From Actinomycetospora corticicola (GTDB taxonomy: Bacteria; Actinomycetota; Actinomycetes; Mycobacteriales; Pseudonocardiaceae), in the NCBI RefSeq assembly GCF_013409505.1, contig NZ_JACCBN010000001.1, positions 2,542,001-2,606,000 on the forward strand: 64,000 nt of DNA, in the 5' to 3' direction. A program made the translations under genes and the position numbers. The notes below the pieces were generated by a model. The model saw nothing but the letters and a program-made list of their open reading frames with translations. It did not search any database and was not told the origin of the DNA. Positions 16,377 through 24,692 of the stretch are shown here, one piece after another (the stretch's first letter is position 1; each line of letters starts with the position of its first letter).

Positions 16377-17255
16377 ATGCCCGAGGGTGACACCGTGTTC
16401 CTCGCCGGCCGGCGCCTCGACGACGCGCTGGCCGGGAAGGAGCTGACCCGCGGCGAGCTGCGGCACCCGCGGCTCATCGGGCACGACCTCGCGGGGCGGA
16501 CCGTCGAGAACGTGGTCAGCGTCGGCAAGCACCTGTTCACCCGGTTCGACGACGGGCGCAGCCTGCACAGCCACTTCCGCATGGACGGCTCGTGGCACCT
16601 CTACCGGCCCGGCCGCCCATGGCGCGGGGCCGACCACGAGATCCGGGCGATCCTGGCCGTGGAGGACCGGGTGGCGGTCGGGTTCCGGCTGCACGACCTC
16701 GAGTTGCTGCCCACCGACGAGGAGGACCGCTTCGTCGGCCACCTCGGGCCCGACCTGCTCGGCGAGGGCTGGGACGACGCCGCGTCCGACGAGGTGCTCC
16801 GCCGGCTGCGGGCCGACCCCGACCGCGAGCTCGGCACGGCCCTGCTCGACCAGCGGGTGGCCTGCGGGGTCGGCAACCTCTACAAGGCCGAGATCTGCTT
16901 CCTGCTCAAGGTCTCGCCGTGGACGAAGGTCGGCGACCTCTCCGACCGGCAGACCGAGGACGCCGTCAGCTGGTCGCGCAAGCTGCTGCTGCGCAACGCG
17001 TGGCGCCCGGAGCAGTCGACGACCGGTGACCTCGGCGAGGGCGCCCAGCACTGGGTGTTCGAGCGGGGCGGCCGGAACTGCCGCCGGTGCCGGGACGTCG
17101 TGCGGGTGGCCCGGCAGGACGACGGCACGAAGGACGCCGAGGACCGGGTCGCCTACTGGTGCCCGACCTGCCAGCCCGGCCCGCACCCCGACGTGCCGCG
17201 TGTCCGGGGCGGGCGGCGCCCGCAGCAGCAGACGGGTCGACGGGCCCGGTACTGA
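16377..17255 (+). CDS. nei: Endonuclease VIII-type DNA glycosylase (Nei)
   Basis: Base-excision repair enzyme that removes oxidised bases and nicks the abasic site. The product is 292 residues and starts MPEGDTV, giving the Pro2 nucleophile and Glu3 of the Fpg/Nei family after Met removal. The helix-two-turn-helix contains ACGVGNLYKAEICFL. A C-terminal zinc finger is formed by CRRC and CPTC (about residues 236-263), with a basic tail. PEGDT rather than PELPE favours Nei over Fpg (MutM). ATG 16377 follows the MFS stop by 56 bp. It appears to be transcribed alone and converges with the M28 peptidase gene. Confidence 0.92.
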   Translation: MPEGDTVFLAGRRLDDALAGKELTRGELRHPRLIGHDLAGRTVENVVSVGKHLFTRFDDGRSLHSHFRMDGSWHLYRPGRPWRGADHEIRAILAVEDRVAVGFRLHDLELLPTDEEDRFVGHLGPDLLGEGWDDAASDEVLRRLRADPDRELGTALLDQRVACGVGNLYKAEICFLLKVSPWTKVGDLSDRQTEDAVSWSRKLLLRNAWRPEQSTTGDLGEGAQHWVFERGGRNCRRCRDVVRVARQDDGTKDAEDRVAYWCPTCQPGPHPDVPRVRGGRRPQQQTGRRARY

Positions 17256-17268
17256 GCCGCGCCCGGTC

Positions 17269-18738
17269 CTACCGCGGCTGACGCTGCGCGCGGGACGGGA
17301 CGCCGTCGGGGCCGGTGAGGTCGAGGGCGTAGCCGCCGATGACTCCGGCGATCGCGCGGACGTTCCGGTCCAGGGCGACCCGGTCGACGTTGGCCAGGTC
17401 GTCGCGGGCGGTGTGGTAGTTCGGGTCGAACGATTCTCCTCCCCGGCCGCCCCACTGCGCGGCCTGCTCCGGGGACTTGCGCTCCTCGGCGCCGGTGAAC
17501 AGCCCGCCGGCCGGGATCCCGGCGGCGATGAACGGGCCGTAGTCCGACCGGCCGTCGAAGTCGGTGCCCTGGCCCTGCACCCCGACCTGCCCGAGCGCGG
17601 TCAGCATCCGGCGCTCGATCGCGGCCGACCCCGGCGGGCCCGCGGGGGCGCCGACCCGGTCGGAGTCGTCCCCGTCGTAGGCGAAGTAGCCGGCGTTCGG
17701 CGAGCCCACCATGTCGAAGTTGAGCAGCAGCGCGATGTCCCGCTTCCGCTCGACGTCGAGCCCGGCGACGTAGGCCTCGGCCCCCAGCAGCCCCAGCTCC
17801 TCGGCGCCCCACCAGCCGAGGCGCACGGCGTTGGTCACCGCGGGCGCGCCGCCGAGGCGCAGCGCGGTCTCCAGCAGCGCCGCCGACCCGGTGCCGTTGT
17901 CGTTGATGCCCGGCCCCTCGGGGACGCTGTCGAGGTGGGCGCCGGCCATGACGACCTCGTCGGTGCGGCCGGTGGTGGTCTGCGCGATCACGTTGCGGGT
18001 CTGCCGGGTCTCGGTGGTGGTGTCGAGCACGAGGGTGACCGGGCTGCCGCTCCGGGCGAAGAGCGCGTCGCCGTCGGACTTCGTCAGGCCCGCGACGGGG
18101 AGGCGGGCCTCGGCGACCGAGCCCAACGTGCCGTTGAGCGGGCCGTCCTCGGTGTTGGCCACCAGCAGGGCCGCCGCGCCGGCGTCCGCTGCGAGCTGCT
18201 GCTTCTGCGTGAACGGGCAGACCCCGCGGCGAGCGAGGACGACGGCGCCCCGCACGGTCGCCGGGAAGTCGCTCGCCTCGCAGGCCGGGGTCGGGTCGGC
18301 CGGGGCGTCCGGCAGCGCCACCAGCGGAGCGTTCAGGCCGCCGGGTGGGGTGGGCCGGGCGTAGGTCAGGGCCACGACGGCGGGTCCGGGTGCCCCCGCG
18401 ACGGTGAGCGTCTGGGCCCGGGCGTCGAACACGTCGAAGGGGAAGCTCGGCGTCTCGACCTGCCACCCGGCCTGACGGAGGCGGTCGGCCACGTAGTCGA
18501 CGCTCTGCTCGTGGCCCGGGGAGCCGGAGGCGCGGTTGCCGCCGTTGCGTGCGGCGATGTCGGCGAACTGCTGCAGGTGGGCGAAGGCGCCGTCGCCGGT
18601 CACCTCGTTCTCGAGGCGAGCCGGGAGCCCCGCGTCGGGGGTCGGGGGCGCGGCGGCCGTGGGCGCGGTCGTGCCGCCGCAGGCCGCGACCACGAGGACG
18701 ACGAACACCGACACCGCGACCAGCCCCGAGCGCCTCAT
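17269..18738 (-). CDS. Secreted M28-family aminopeptidase lipoprotein
   Basis: A 489-residue exported zinc peptidase. The N-terminus is a lipoprotein signal peptide with lipobox VVAAC (Cys20). A PA (protease-associated) domain spans about residues 135-255. The M28 catalytic domain shows GAHLDSVPEGPGINDNGTGS (His/Asp ligands), WGAEELGLLG (catalytic and ligand Glu), NFDMVGSPN and NYHTARDDL. This is the layout of mycobacterial LpqL-like and Streptomyces aminopeptidases. It likely acts outside the membrane on peptides. It converges with nei, 13 bp away, and is separated from pspA upstream by a terminator hairpin. Confidence 0.92.
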   Translation of the reverse strand: MRRSGLVAVSVFVVLVVAACGGTTAPTAAAPPTPDAGLPARLENEVTGDGAFAHLQQFADIAARNGGNRASGSPGHEQSVDYVADRLRQAGWQVETPSFPFDVFDARAQTLTVAGAPGPAVVALTYARPTPPGGLNAPLVALPDAPADPTPACEASDFPATVRGAVVLARRGVCPFTQKQQLAADAGAAALLVANTEDGPLNGTLGSVAEARLPVAGLTKSDGDALFARSGSPVTLVLDTTTETRQTRNVIAQTTTGRTDEVVMAGAHLDSVPEGPGINDNGTGSAALLETALRLGGAPAVTNAVRLGWWGAEELGLLGAEAYVAGLDVERKRDIALLLNFDMVGSPNAGYFAYDGDDSDRVGAPAGPPGSAAIERRMLTALGQVGVQGQGTDFDGRSDYGPFIAAGIPAGGLFTGAEERKSPEQAAQWGGRGGESFDPNYHTARDDLANVDRVALDRNVRAIAGVIGGYALDLTGPDGVPSRAQRQPR

Positions 18739-18785
18739 CGCCCTGGACTGTAGGGCTGATCGGACACATCGGCACGAAGAGCACG

Positions 18786-18827
18786 AACGGGCCGCCCGTC
18801 ACGGTCTCCCGTGACGAACGGCCCGTC
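18786..18827 (-). terminator. Nested hairpin terminator of pspA
   Basis: Outer arms ACGGGCCG (18787-18794) and CGGCCCGT (18819-18826) enclose inner arms GTCACG (18798-18803) and CGTGAC (18810-18815). It begins 20 bp beyond the pspA stop on the minus strand. No U-tract, as expected in actinobacteria. Confidence 0.75.
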
Positions 18828-18845
18828 CGTGGGTCGAGCCGTGGC

Positions 18846-19670
18846 TCAGTTCTGCTGCGGCGGCGCGTACTGCTGCGTCGGCTGCGCCGGGGCGGGCTGC
18901 GCCGGCTGGGTCTGCCCGGCGGCGGGCTGGCCCTGCGTGACCTGACCGGGGCCCTGCATCGACGCCCGGATCTGGTCCAGACGGCTCTGCCCGGCGAAGT
19001 CGGTCGAGGCCTGCTGAACCTCGAGCATCCGGCCCTGCACGCTGTTCTGCGCGAGCTCCGCCTGACCGAGGGCGGTGGTGTACCGCTTCTCGATCTTGTC
19101 GCGGACCTCGTCCAGGGACGGCGTGTTGCCCGGCGCCGCGACCTCGCTCATCTGGCGCAGCGAGTTCGACACCTGCTCCTGCATCTTGGCCTGCTCGAGC
19201 TGGCTGAGCAGCTTGGTGCGCTCGGACAGCTTCTGCTGCAGGACCATCGCGTTGCGCTCGACGGCCGCCTTGGCCTGCTGCGCCGCGCCGATCGACTGAT
19301 CGTGCAGCGTCTTGAGGTCCTCGACGTTCTGCTCGGCGGTCACCAACTGCGTGGCGAACGCCTGCGCCGACTGCTCGTACTGCGCGGCGGCCTGCTCGTC
19401 GCCCTTGGCGCGAGCCTGGTCCGCCATCGTCAGCGCCTGCCGCGCCGACGACTGCAGCTTCTCGATGTCGCCCAGCTGGCGGTTCAGCTTCATCTCCAGC
19501 TGCCGCTGGTTGCCGATCACCGAGGCCGCCTGCTGCGACAGCGCCTGGTGCTGGCGCTGGGCGTCCTCGATCGCCTGCTGGATCTGCACCTTGGGGTCCG
19601 CGTGCTCGTCGATCTTCGACGAGAACGCTGCCAGGAAGTACTTCCAGGCCTTCACGAAGGGGTTGGCCAT
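18846..19670 (-). CDS. pspA: PspA/IM30-family membrane-stress protein
   Basis: A 274-residue coiled-coil protein that binds stressed inner membrane. The family core, [20 protein letters not shown] followed by long heptad-rich helices ([20 protein letters not shown] and onward to about residue 215), is intact. A Gln/Pro/Ala-rich disordered tail ends [13 protein letters not shown]. In mycobacteria the equivalent gene (Rv2744c, 35-kDa antigen) lies directly downstream of clgR and is ClgR-regulated; the same order here, with a 124-bp gap, suggests the same control. ATG 19670 has GGGAG upstream. Confidence 0.93.
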   Translation of the reverse strand: MANPFVKAWKYFLAAFSSKIDEHADPKVQIQQAIEDAQRQHQALSQQAASVIGNQRQLEMKLNRQLGDIEKLQSSARQALTMADQARAKGDEQAAAQYEQSAQAFATQLVTAEQNVEDLKTLHDQSIGAAQQAKAAVERNAMVLQQKLSERTKLLSQLEQAKMQEQVSNSLRQMSEVAAPGNTPSLDEVRDKIEKRYTTALGQAELAQNSVQGRMLEVQQASTDFAGQSRLDQIRASMQGPGQVTQGQPAAGQTQPAQPAPAQPTQQYAPPQQN

Positions 19671-19794
19671 CTGCTCCCGCCCAACTCGTCACCGTCCGCA
19701 CAGGCCGCTGACGCTGACCTGGTCCGTACCCATCGTGTCAGCTCCGCCCGCGGCCTTCCACCGAGGTCCCGCCCCGGCGTGGCGGACGGCCGAC

Positions 19795-20310
19795 TCAGGC
19801 CGCGGATCGCACCGTGTCGGTGCGACCCAGCGTCACCAGTTCGACCAGACGGAGCTCGCCCGTCGGCTCGTCCTCCGCAGCCTCGTCCGTGGTCGCGTCG
19901 ACCCCGTCGACGGTCTCCACCAGGTCCACCACCTCCGCGGCCGGCGGCTCCGCCGCAGCGGCCTCGCCGCCCTCGGCCGGAGCGCCCTCGAAGGCCTCCT
20001 CGACCGCCGAGCGCAGGGCCGGGTCCACGGCGAGGCGCCGCTCGGCCAGCCGCGCCGGACGGCGGGCCTCCGCCGGCGCCGGGCGCATGGTGGCCGCGAC
20101 GTCGTCCAGCAGATCGGGCAGCGGGAGCGCCAGGGCCTCGCAGATCGCCGCCAGCAGCTCGCTCGAGGGCTCCTTGCGGCCGCGCTCGATCTCCGACAGG
20201 TAGCCGAGGCTCACCCGTGCGTCCCGCGAGACGTCCCGCAGGGTCCGCCGACGCTCGGTGCGGGCGCGACGGATCGTGCCGCCGATCGCCTCGCGCAACA
20301 ACAGCGCCAT
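19795..20310 (-). CDS. clgR: ClgR, XRE-type regulator of Clp protease and stress genes
   Basis: A 171-residue activator with an N-terminal Cro/CI helix-turn-helix. The stretch [20 protein letters not shown] followed by [15 protein letters not shown] is diagnostic for ClgR. The C-terminal half is acidic and variable, ending DTVRSAA, which could act as a degron since ClgR is a ClpP substrate in other actinobacteria. ATG 20310 follows GGGAGG with a 7-nt spacer; the longer frame is unnecessary. It sits between pgsA and pspA as in M. tuberculosis (Rv2746c-Rv2745c-Rv2744c). A cinA gene, often found between pgsA and clgR, is absent. Confidence 0.92.
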   Translation of the reverse strand: MALLLREAIGGTIRRARTERRRTLRDVSRDARVSLGYLSEIERGRKEPSSELLAAICEALALPLPDLLDDVAATMRPAPAEARRPARLAERRLAVDPALRSAVEEAFEGAPAEGGEAAAAEPPAAEVVDLVETVDGVDATTDEAAEDEPTGELRLVELVTLGRTDTVRSAA

Positions 20311-20437
20311 GTGCGCACCTCCCGTGCCGTACCCGCCGTCGGGAACTCGCGGCCCCGAGGAGAGCCCGGCATCGATGACCGTTCCGACCACGGTACCGAC
20401 TCCCGCGCCGCCGTGTCGGGCGCGGCGGAGGCGTTCA

Positions 20438-20457
20438 CCGTGGGCGAACTCCCACGG
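20438..20457 (-). terminator. Hairpin just downstream of pgsA
   Basis: CCGTGGG (20438-20444) and CCCACGG (20451-20457) form a perfect 7-bp stem with a 6-nt loop, 12 bp past the pgsA stop on the minus strand. Confidence 0.6.
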
Positions 20458-20469
20458 CGCGTCGGAGGA

Positions 20470-21060
20470 TCAGTGCAGCGCGGCGCGTCGCAGGCGGACC
20501 GCCTGGGCGACGTAGTCGAGGCCGGTCACCACCGTGACGACCACCGCGAGCAGGAACAACGTGGCCACCCCGGGCGCGGCCCAGGTCGGCAGCGGCATGA
20601 TCGCGAGGCCCAGCGCGAGGGTCTGCAGCACGGTCTTGACCTTGCCTCCGCGACTCGCCGGGATCACCCCGTGGCGCAGCACCCAGAAGCGCAGCAGGGT
20701 CACACCGAGCTCACGGACCGCGATGACGATCGTCACCCACCAGCCCACCTCGCCCAGGACCGACAGCCCGACGAGGGCGGCACCGACCAGCGCCTTGTCG
20801 GCGATCGGGTCGGCGATCTTGCCGAAGTCGGTGACCAGCTCCCACCGGCGGGCGAACTCGCCGTCGAAGGTGTCGGTGACCGACGCCAGGGCGAAGACGC
20901 CGAACGCGGCCCAGCGCCACCCGGCGTCGTGGCCCCCGGCCGTGAAGAGCGCCACCAGGAAGACCGGGACCAGCACCAGCCGCACCACGGTGAGCGCGTT
21001 GGCGATGTTGACCAGCGGAACAGGCTTGCGATCCACCGGACCCACGGCCTGCTGGGTCAC
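20470..21060 (-). CDS. pgsA: CDP-diacylglycerol--glycerol-3-phosphate 3-phosphatidyltransferase
   Basis: Integral membrane enzyme that makes phosphatidylglycerophosphate, the first step toward phosphatidylglycerol and cardiolipin. The 196-residue product carries the full CDP-alcohol phosphotransferase signature: D63-x2-D66-G67-x2-A70-R71-x8-G80-x3-D84-x3-D88, and several membrane segments. [17 protein letters not shown] at the start is typical of PgsA. GTG 21060 overlaps the rimO stop as GTGA, so the two are translationally coupled. A family member could instead be a PgsA3-type paralogue, as for Rv2746c. Confidence 0.93.
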   Translation of the reverse strand: MTQQAVGPVDRKPVPLVNIANALTVVRLVLVPVFLVALFTAGGHDAGWRWAAFGVFALASVTDTFDGEFARRWELVTDFGKIADPIADKALVGAALVGLSVLGEVGWWVTIVIAVRELGVTLLRFWVLRHGVIPASRGGKVKTVLQTLALGLAIMPLPTWAAPGVATLFLLAVVVTVVTGLDYVAQAVRLRRAALH

Positions 21061-22715
21061 CGGGCGCCCGCCGCGGCGGGCTCTCGGTCGACGGTGGGGG
21101 TCAGGATCTCGAGGGCCTCGACGACCAGGTCGACGCCCTCCGAGGCGACCACGAGGCAGCGGACCATCGCCCCGCGCTCCAGGCCCGCGAGGAGCTCCTC
21201 GTCGCCGGTGAGCAGGCACTCCCCGTCGACGTCCGGGCCCTGGTGCGCGGCGCGGCCGATCCAGACGAGGTCGCCGGGCTCCGTGTCCTCGGCCTCGGCC
21301 TCGGCCTCGTCCTCGGGCTCGTCGGGGAGGTCGGTCATCTCCGGCTCGGCGTCGAGTCCGAGCTCGGCGAGGTCGAGGTCCGCGACGTCGGCGAGGTCGG
21401 GGTACGCGGCGGCCGCGGCCTCGGAGAGCTCCTGACGCTCGACCAGGACCTCCACCTCGGTGCCGATCCGGCGGGCGGCGCGGTCGGCGGAGACCACCTC
21501 GACCAGCGAGGTGACGCGCTCGACGCGGGCGGCGACCTCGGCCGGGTCGATCTTGTCGGGCAGGTCGGCGGCCTCGGTGCCGTCCTCGTCGGAGTAGCCG
21601 AACACGCCCACGGCGTCGAGCTCGGCCTCGGAGAGGAACGCCTCGAGCTCGGCCAGGTCCTCCTCGGTCTCGCCGGGGAACCCGACGATGACGTTGGACC
21701 GGATGCCGGCCTCCGGGGCCAGGGCGCGGATCTCGGCGCACAGCGCGAGGAACGACTCCCGCGACCCGAAGCGGCGCATCCGCCGCAGGAGCGGGCCGGA
21801 GGCGTGCTGGAAGGAGAGGTCGAAGTAGTCGGCCACCCGCTCGGTGCGGGCGATCGCGGCGAGCAGCGGCGGGCGGACCTCGGCGGGCTGCAGGTAGGAC
21901 ACGCGGACCCGGCGCAGGCCGGGGACCTCGGCGAGCTCGCCGAGCAGCCGCTCGAGCGCTCCCCCGGCGGCGCCCCGCGCGTCGATGTCCTTGCCGTAGG
22001 AGGTCGAGTTCTCGCTGACCAGCGTCACCTCGGCGACGCCGTGGTCGGCGAGCCAGGCGGCCTCGGCGACGACGTCCTGCGCCGCGCGGGACACGAAGGC
22101 GCCGCGGAAGGACGGGATCGCGCAGAAGGCGCACCGCCGGTCGCAGCCGGAGGCCAGCTTGAGCGGGGCCACCGGGGCGTCGTCGAGGCGCTTGCGGGGG
22201 ACCTCGGGGAGCCAGTCGTGGCCGGGGATGCTGCCGTCACGGACCGCCTCGGGGCGCTTCACCGGGCTGATCGGCAGCAGGGCGCGGCGGTCGGCCGGCT
22301 GGTGCGAGGCGAGCGGGCGGCCCGCCATGACGTCGTCGAGGCGCTCGCCGATCGAGCCGTAGTGGTCGAACCCGAGCACCGCGGTCGCCTCGGGGAGGGC
22401 CTCGGCCAGCTCCGCGCCGTAGCGCTCGGCCATGCAGCCCACGGCGATGACCTTGCTGTCCGGCCCGCCGGCGGCCAGCACGGCGTCGACCGAGTCCTTC
22501 TTGGCCTGCTCGACGAACGTGCAGGTGTTGACGAGGACGACGTCCGCCGTTCCGTCGTCGTCGGCGGAGATCTCCCAGCCCTCGGCGGCGAGCCGCCCGG
22601 CGAGTTCCTCGGAGTCGACGTCGTTGCGCGCGCACCCCAGGGTCACGAGCGCCACACGGCCCCGGGCTTCCTCCTGGGATGCGCCCGCGCGGGTATCCCC
22701 AACACGTTGTGGCAC
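21057..22715 (-). CDS. rimO: RimO, ribosomal protein S12 methylthiotransferase
   Basis: Radical-SAM enzyme that methylthiolates an aspartate of ribosomal protein S12. Order: an N-terminal UPF0004 domain with three cysteines ([30 protein letters not shown]), a radical-SAM core with CDRRCAFC (about residues 190-197) binding the catalytic 4Fe-4S cluster, and a C-terminal TRAM domain. The TRAM region is interrupted by an acidic stretch rich in Asp/Glu (about residues 425-470), longer than in Escherichia coli RimO. GTG 22715 is used; an internal GTG preceded by AGGAGG would remove about 20 residues. It is coupled to pgsA. Confidence 0.93.
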   Translation of the reverse strand: MPQRVGDTRAGASQEEARGRVALVTLGCARNDVDSEELAGRLAAEGWEISADDDGTADVVLVNTCTFVEQAKKDSVDAVLAAGGPDSKVIAVGCMAERYGAELAEALPEATAVLGFDHYGSIGERLDDVMAGRPLASHQPADRRALLPISPVKRPEAVRDGSIPGHDWLPEVPRKRLDDAPVAPLKLASGCDRRCAFCAIPSFRGAFVSRAAQDVVAEAAWLADHGVAEVTLVSENSTSYGKDIDARGAAGGALERLLGELAEVPGLRRVRVSYLQPAEVRPPLLAAIARTERVADYFDLSFQHASGPLLRRMRRFGSRESFLALCAEIRALAPEAGIRSNVIVGFPGETEEDLAELEAFLSEAELDAVGVFGYSDEDGTEAADLPDKIDPAEVAARVERVTSLVEVVSADRAARRIGTEVEVLVERQELSEAAAAAYPDLADVADLDLAELGLDAEPEMTDLPDEPEDEAEAEAEDTEPGDLVWIGRAAHQGPDVDGECLLTGDEELLAGLERGAMVRCLVVASEGVDLVVEALEILTPTVDREPAAAGAR

Positions 22716-22762
22716 CCGTCCAGGGTAGACGCACCCGGACCACCCTCCGGTGCTCCGGTGCC

Positions 22763-22768
22763 TACAGT
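22763..22768 (+). promoter_or_regulatory. Probable -10 element of a leaderless argA transcript
   Basis: TACAGT lies 8 nt before the GTG at 22777, the distance at which transcription would start at the start codon itself. No Shine-Dalgarno is present. No good -35 is visible. Confidence 0.45.
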
Positions 22769-22776
22769 GGCACCCC

Positions 22777-23292
22777 GTGTCATCGTCGCCGTCCGCCCCG
22801 GTCCTGCTGCGCCGTGCCCGGACCGCCGACGTCCGCGGGATCAAGGCGCTCGTCGACTCCTTCGCCGACGACAACATCCTGCTGCGCAAACCGCTGGTCA
22901 CCCTGTACGAGACCGTCCAGGAGTTCCGGGTGGCGGTGCGCGGCCGGGAGGTCGTCGGCTGCGGGGCCCTGCACGTGCTGTGGGAGAACCTGGGCGAGGT
23001 CCGCACCATCGCCGTGCACCCGTCGACCCAGGGCGGTGGCGTCGGCCACACCCTCGTCGACGAGCTGATCGGTGAGGCCCGTGCCCTCGGTCTGGCCAGC
23101 CTGTTCGTGCTGACCTTCGAGGTCGACTTCTTCCTCGCCCACGGGTTCCGCGAGATCGACGGCTCGCCGGTGACCCAGGAGGTCTACCTCGAGATGATGC
23201 AGTCGGCGGACGAGGGCGTCGCGGAGTTCCTCGACCTCGCCTACGTCAAGCCGAACACCCTCGGCAACACGCGGATGCTGCTCGACCTGTAG
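22777..23292 (+). CDS. argA: Short-form N-acetylglutamate synthase (GNAT family)
   Basis: First step of arginine synthesis: acetyl-CoA plus glutamate to N-acetylglutamate. The 171-residue protein is a lone GNAT domain, as in M. tuberculosis Rv2747, without the kinase-like domain of E. coli ArgA. Visible are the acetyl-CoA loop [21 protein letters not shown], the preceding strand LGEVRTIAV, and [21 protein letters not shown] 22777 is proposed from a -10-like TACAGT placed for leaderless initiation; an in-frame ATG at 22750 would add nine residues. The gene stands divergently between rimO and a minus-strand gene, as in the mycobacterial argA-pgsA3-clgR region. Confidence 0.88.
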   Translation: MSSSPSAPVLLRRARTADVRGIKALVDSFADDNILLRKPLVTLYETVQEFRVAVRGREVVGCGALHVLWENLGEVRTIAVHPSTQGGGVGHTLVDELIGEARALGLASLFVLTFEVDFFLAHGFREIDGSPVTQEVYLEMMQSADEGVAEFLDLAYVKPNTLGNTRMLLDL

Positions 23293-23297
23293 CGGTC

Positions 23298-24614
23298 TCA
23301 GGCGGCCTGCGCGCGTCCGACCTCGGGAGCTTCCGGAGCCTCGGGCGCGGCCTCGGGAGCGATCCCGGAGGCCGTCCCGCCCGTGGGCAGCACGACCCGC
23401 ACCGCGAGCGTCCCGCCGGCGGCGGTCACCTCGACGGTGCCGCCGAGCACGGCGGCCCGGTCGGCGAGGGCGGGCGGGAGGTCCTCGACGGACCGGCCCC
23501 GCGCGGAGGCGACCTCGAGGGAGACGGCGTCGGCGCGGTGCTCCACCGACACGCTCGCGGGGACCGGTCCCGGGCCGGAGGCGACCTCGGCGACCAGGTC
23601 GGTGAGCAGCCGGGCGGCGAGCAGCCCCACCTCGGGCCGGTCGGTGGCGGGTACCCCGCACACCACCACCGAGGGCGGCCGTCCGGCCCGGCGGGCCGCG
23701 CCCTGCTGGGCGTCCGCGACGAGCATGGCGACCCGACCGGTGTCGAGCGACCCGCCCGCGACGACCGGTGGGCGCGGCGTGAGGTCGACCGCGGTGAGGG
23801 CGGGCAGCACCCCGGCGAGGCGGTGCCGGGCGACGCGGACGCGACGGTCCTCCCCGTCCCGGGACGCCAGCACCGCGAGTTCGTGCACGAGGGTGCGGTG
23901 GACGACGGGCGCGAGCCCGAGCCGACCGTGGGCGTCGCAGCGGCCCAGCGCGTCGACCGCCCCGAGCCAGCGGCGCCGACGGGCGGCGGCGGCACGACGA
24001 CGGCGCTGGAGCCCGATGCCCCAGGACGCGGCGAGCACGACCCCGAGCAGGAGGCAGGCCCCGGACTCGGGCGTGGTGCCGGTCGGCAGGTCCACCGCCC
24101 CGGCGACCATCCCGGCCGCGGGTGCGGCCGTCGTCGCGAACGGGGCGGCGACGGCGAGGACGCCGAGCACGACGGCGAGCCCGACGGCGGAGGCGATCGG
24201 CGGGGCGTGGCGGGCGGTGAGGGCGATCGCGACGGCGAGGACGACCACGAGCAGCGGACCGGCCGCCACCGACGCGGGGACCAGGACGGCGACGAGGGCG
24301 AGCAGCGCCAGCACCGCGGCCACCACGACGGTCCCGACGACGAGCCACGGCCAGCGCCCGTGCCCGGGCGGCGTGGCGCCCTCGACCGCCGGCAGCCCGC
24401 CGAGGGCGGCGGCCCGCCCGGCGGCGTCCAGCGCCGCGGCGGCGTGCCCGGGGGCCTCGTCGTCGGGAGCGGTCTCGAGCCGGTGCAGGCGGTCGACGAC
24501 GACGGCCCGGAGGTCCGCGGCGACCCGGTCGCGCTCCCGCGCGACGGCGCCCGCCACGTCCGGCACGTCCGCGCGCACGGCGTGCTCTCCCACGTCACCG
24601 ATCATGTCCGCCAC
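23298..24614 (-). CDS. Histidine-kinase-like membrane protein with degenerate dimerisation helix
   Basis: A 438-residue protein with three visible parts. Residues about 24-50 (ARERDRVAADLRAVVVDRLHRL) resemble the HisKA_3 helix of NarL-type kinases, but the expected His-Asp pair is replaced by Arg-Ala. Residues about 90-205 carry four or five membrane segments. The soluble C-terminus has GLLAARLLTDLVAEVASG and SVSVEHRADAVSLEVASARG, then LADRAAVLGGTVEVTAAGGTLAVRVVLP. That is the strand pattern of an HATPase_c domain without clear N, G1 or G2 boxes. It is probably not a working kinase. It follows ftsK on the same strand after 78 bp. Function unknown. Confidence 0.6.
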   Translation of the reverse strand: MADMIGDVGEHAVRADVPDVAGAVARERDRVAADLRAVVVDRLHRLETAPDDEAPGHAAAALDAAGRAAALGGLPAVEGATPPGHGRWPWLVVGTVVVAAVLALLALVAVLVPASVAAGPLLVVVLAVAIALTARHAPPIASAVGLAVVLGVLAVAAPFATTAAPAAGMVAGAVDLPTGTTPESGACLLLGVVLAASWGIGLQRRRRAAAARRRRWLGAVDALGRCDAHGRLGLAPVVHRTLVHELAVLASRDGEDRRVRVARHRLAGVLPALTAVDLTPRPPVVAGGSLDTGRVAMLVADAQQGAARRAGRPPSVVVCGVPATDRPEVGLLAARLLTDLVAEVASGPGPVPASVSVEHRADAVSLEVASARGRSVEDLPPALADRAAVLGGTVEVTAAGGTLAVRVVLPTGGTASGIAPEAAPEAPEAPEVGRAQAA

Positions 24615-24692
24615 TCCCGACCCCGTCCAGGAACCAGCCGGACGCAGACTGGCAGACCACGCTGTGTGGCCTCGCAGGACACGCGCACCGAT

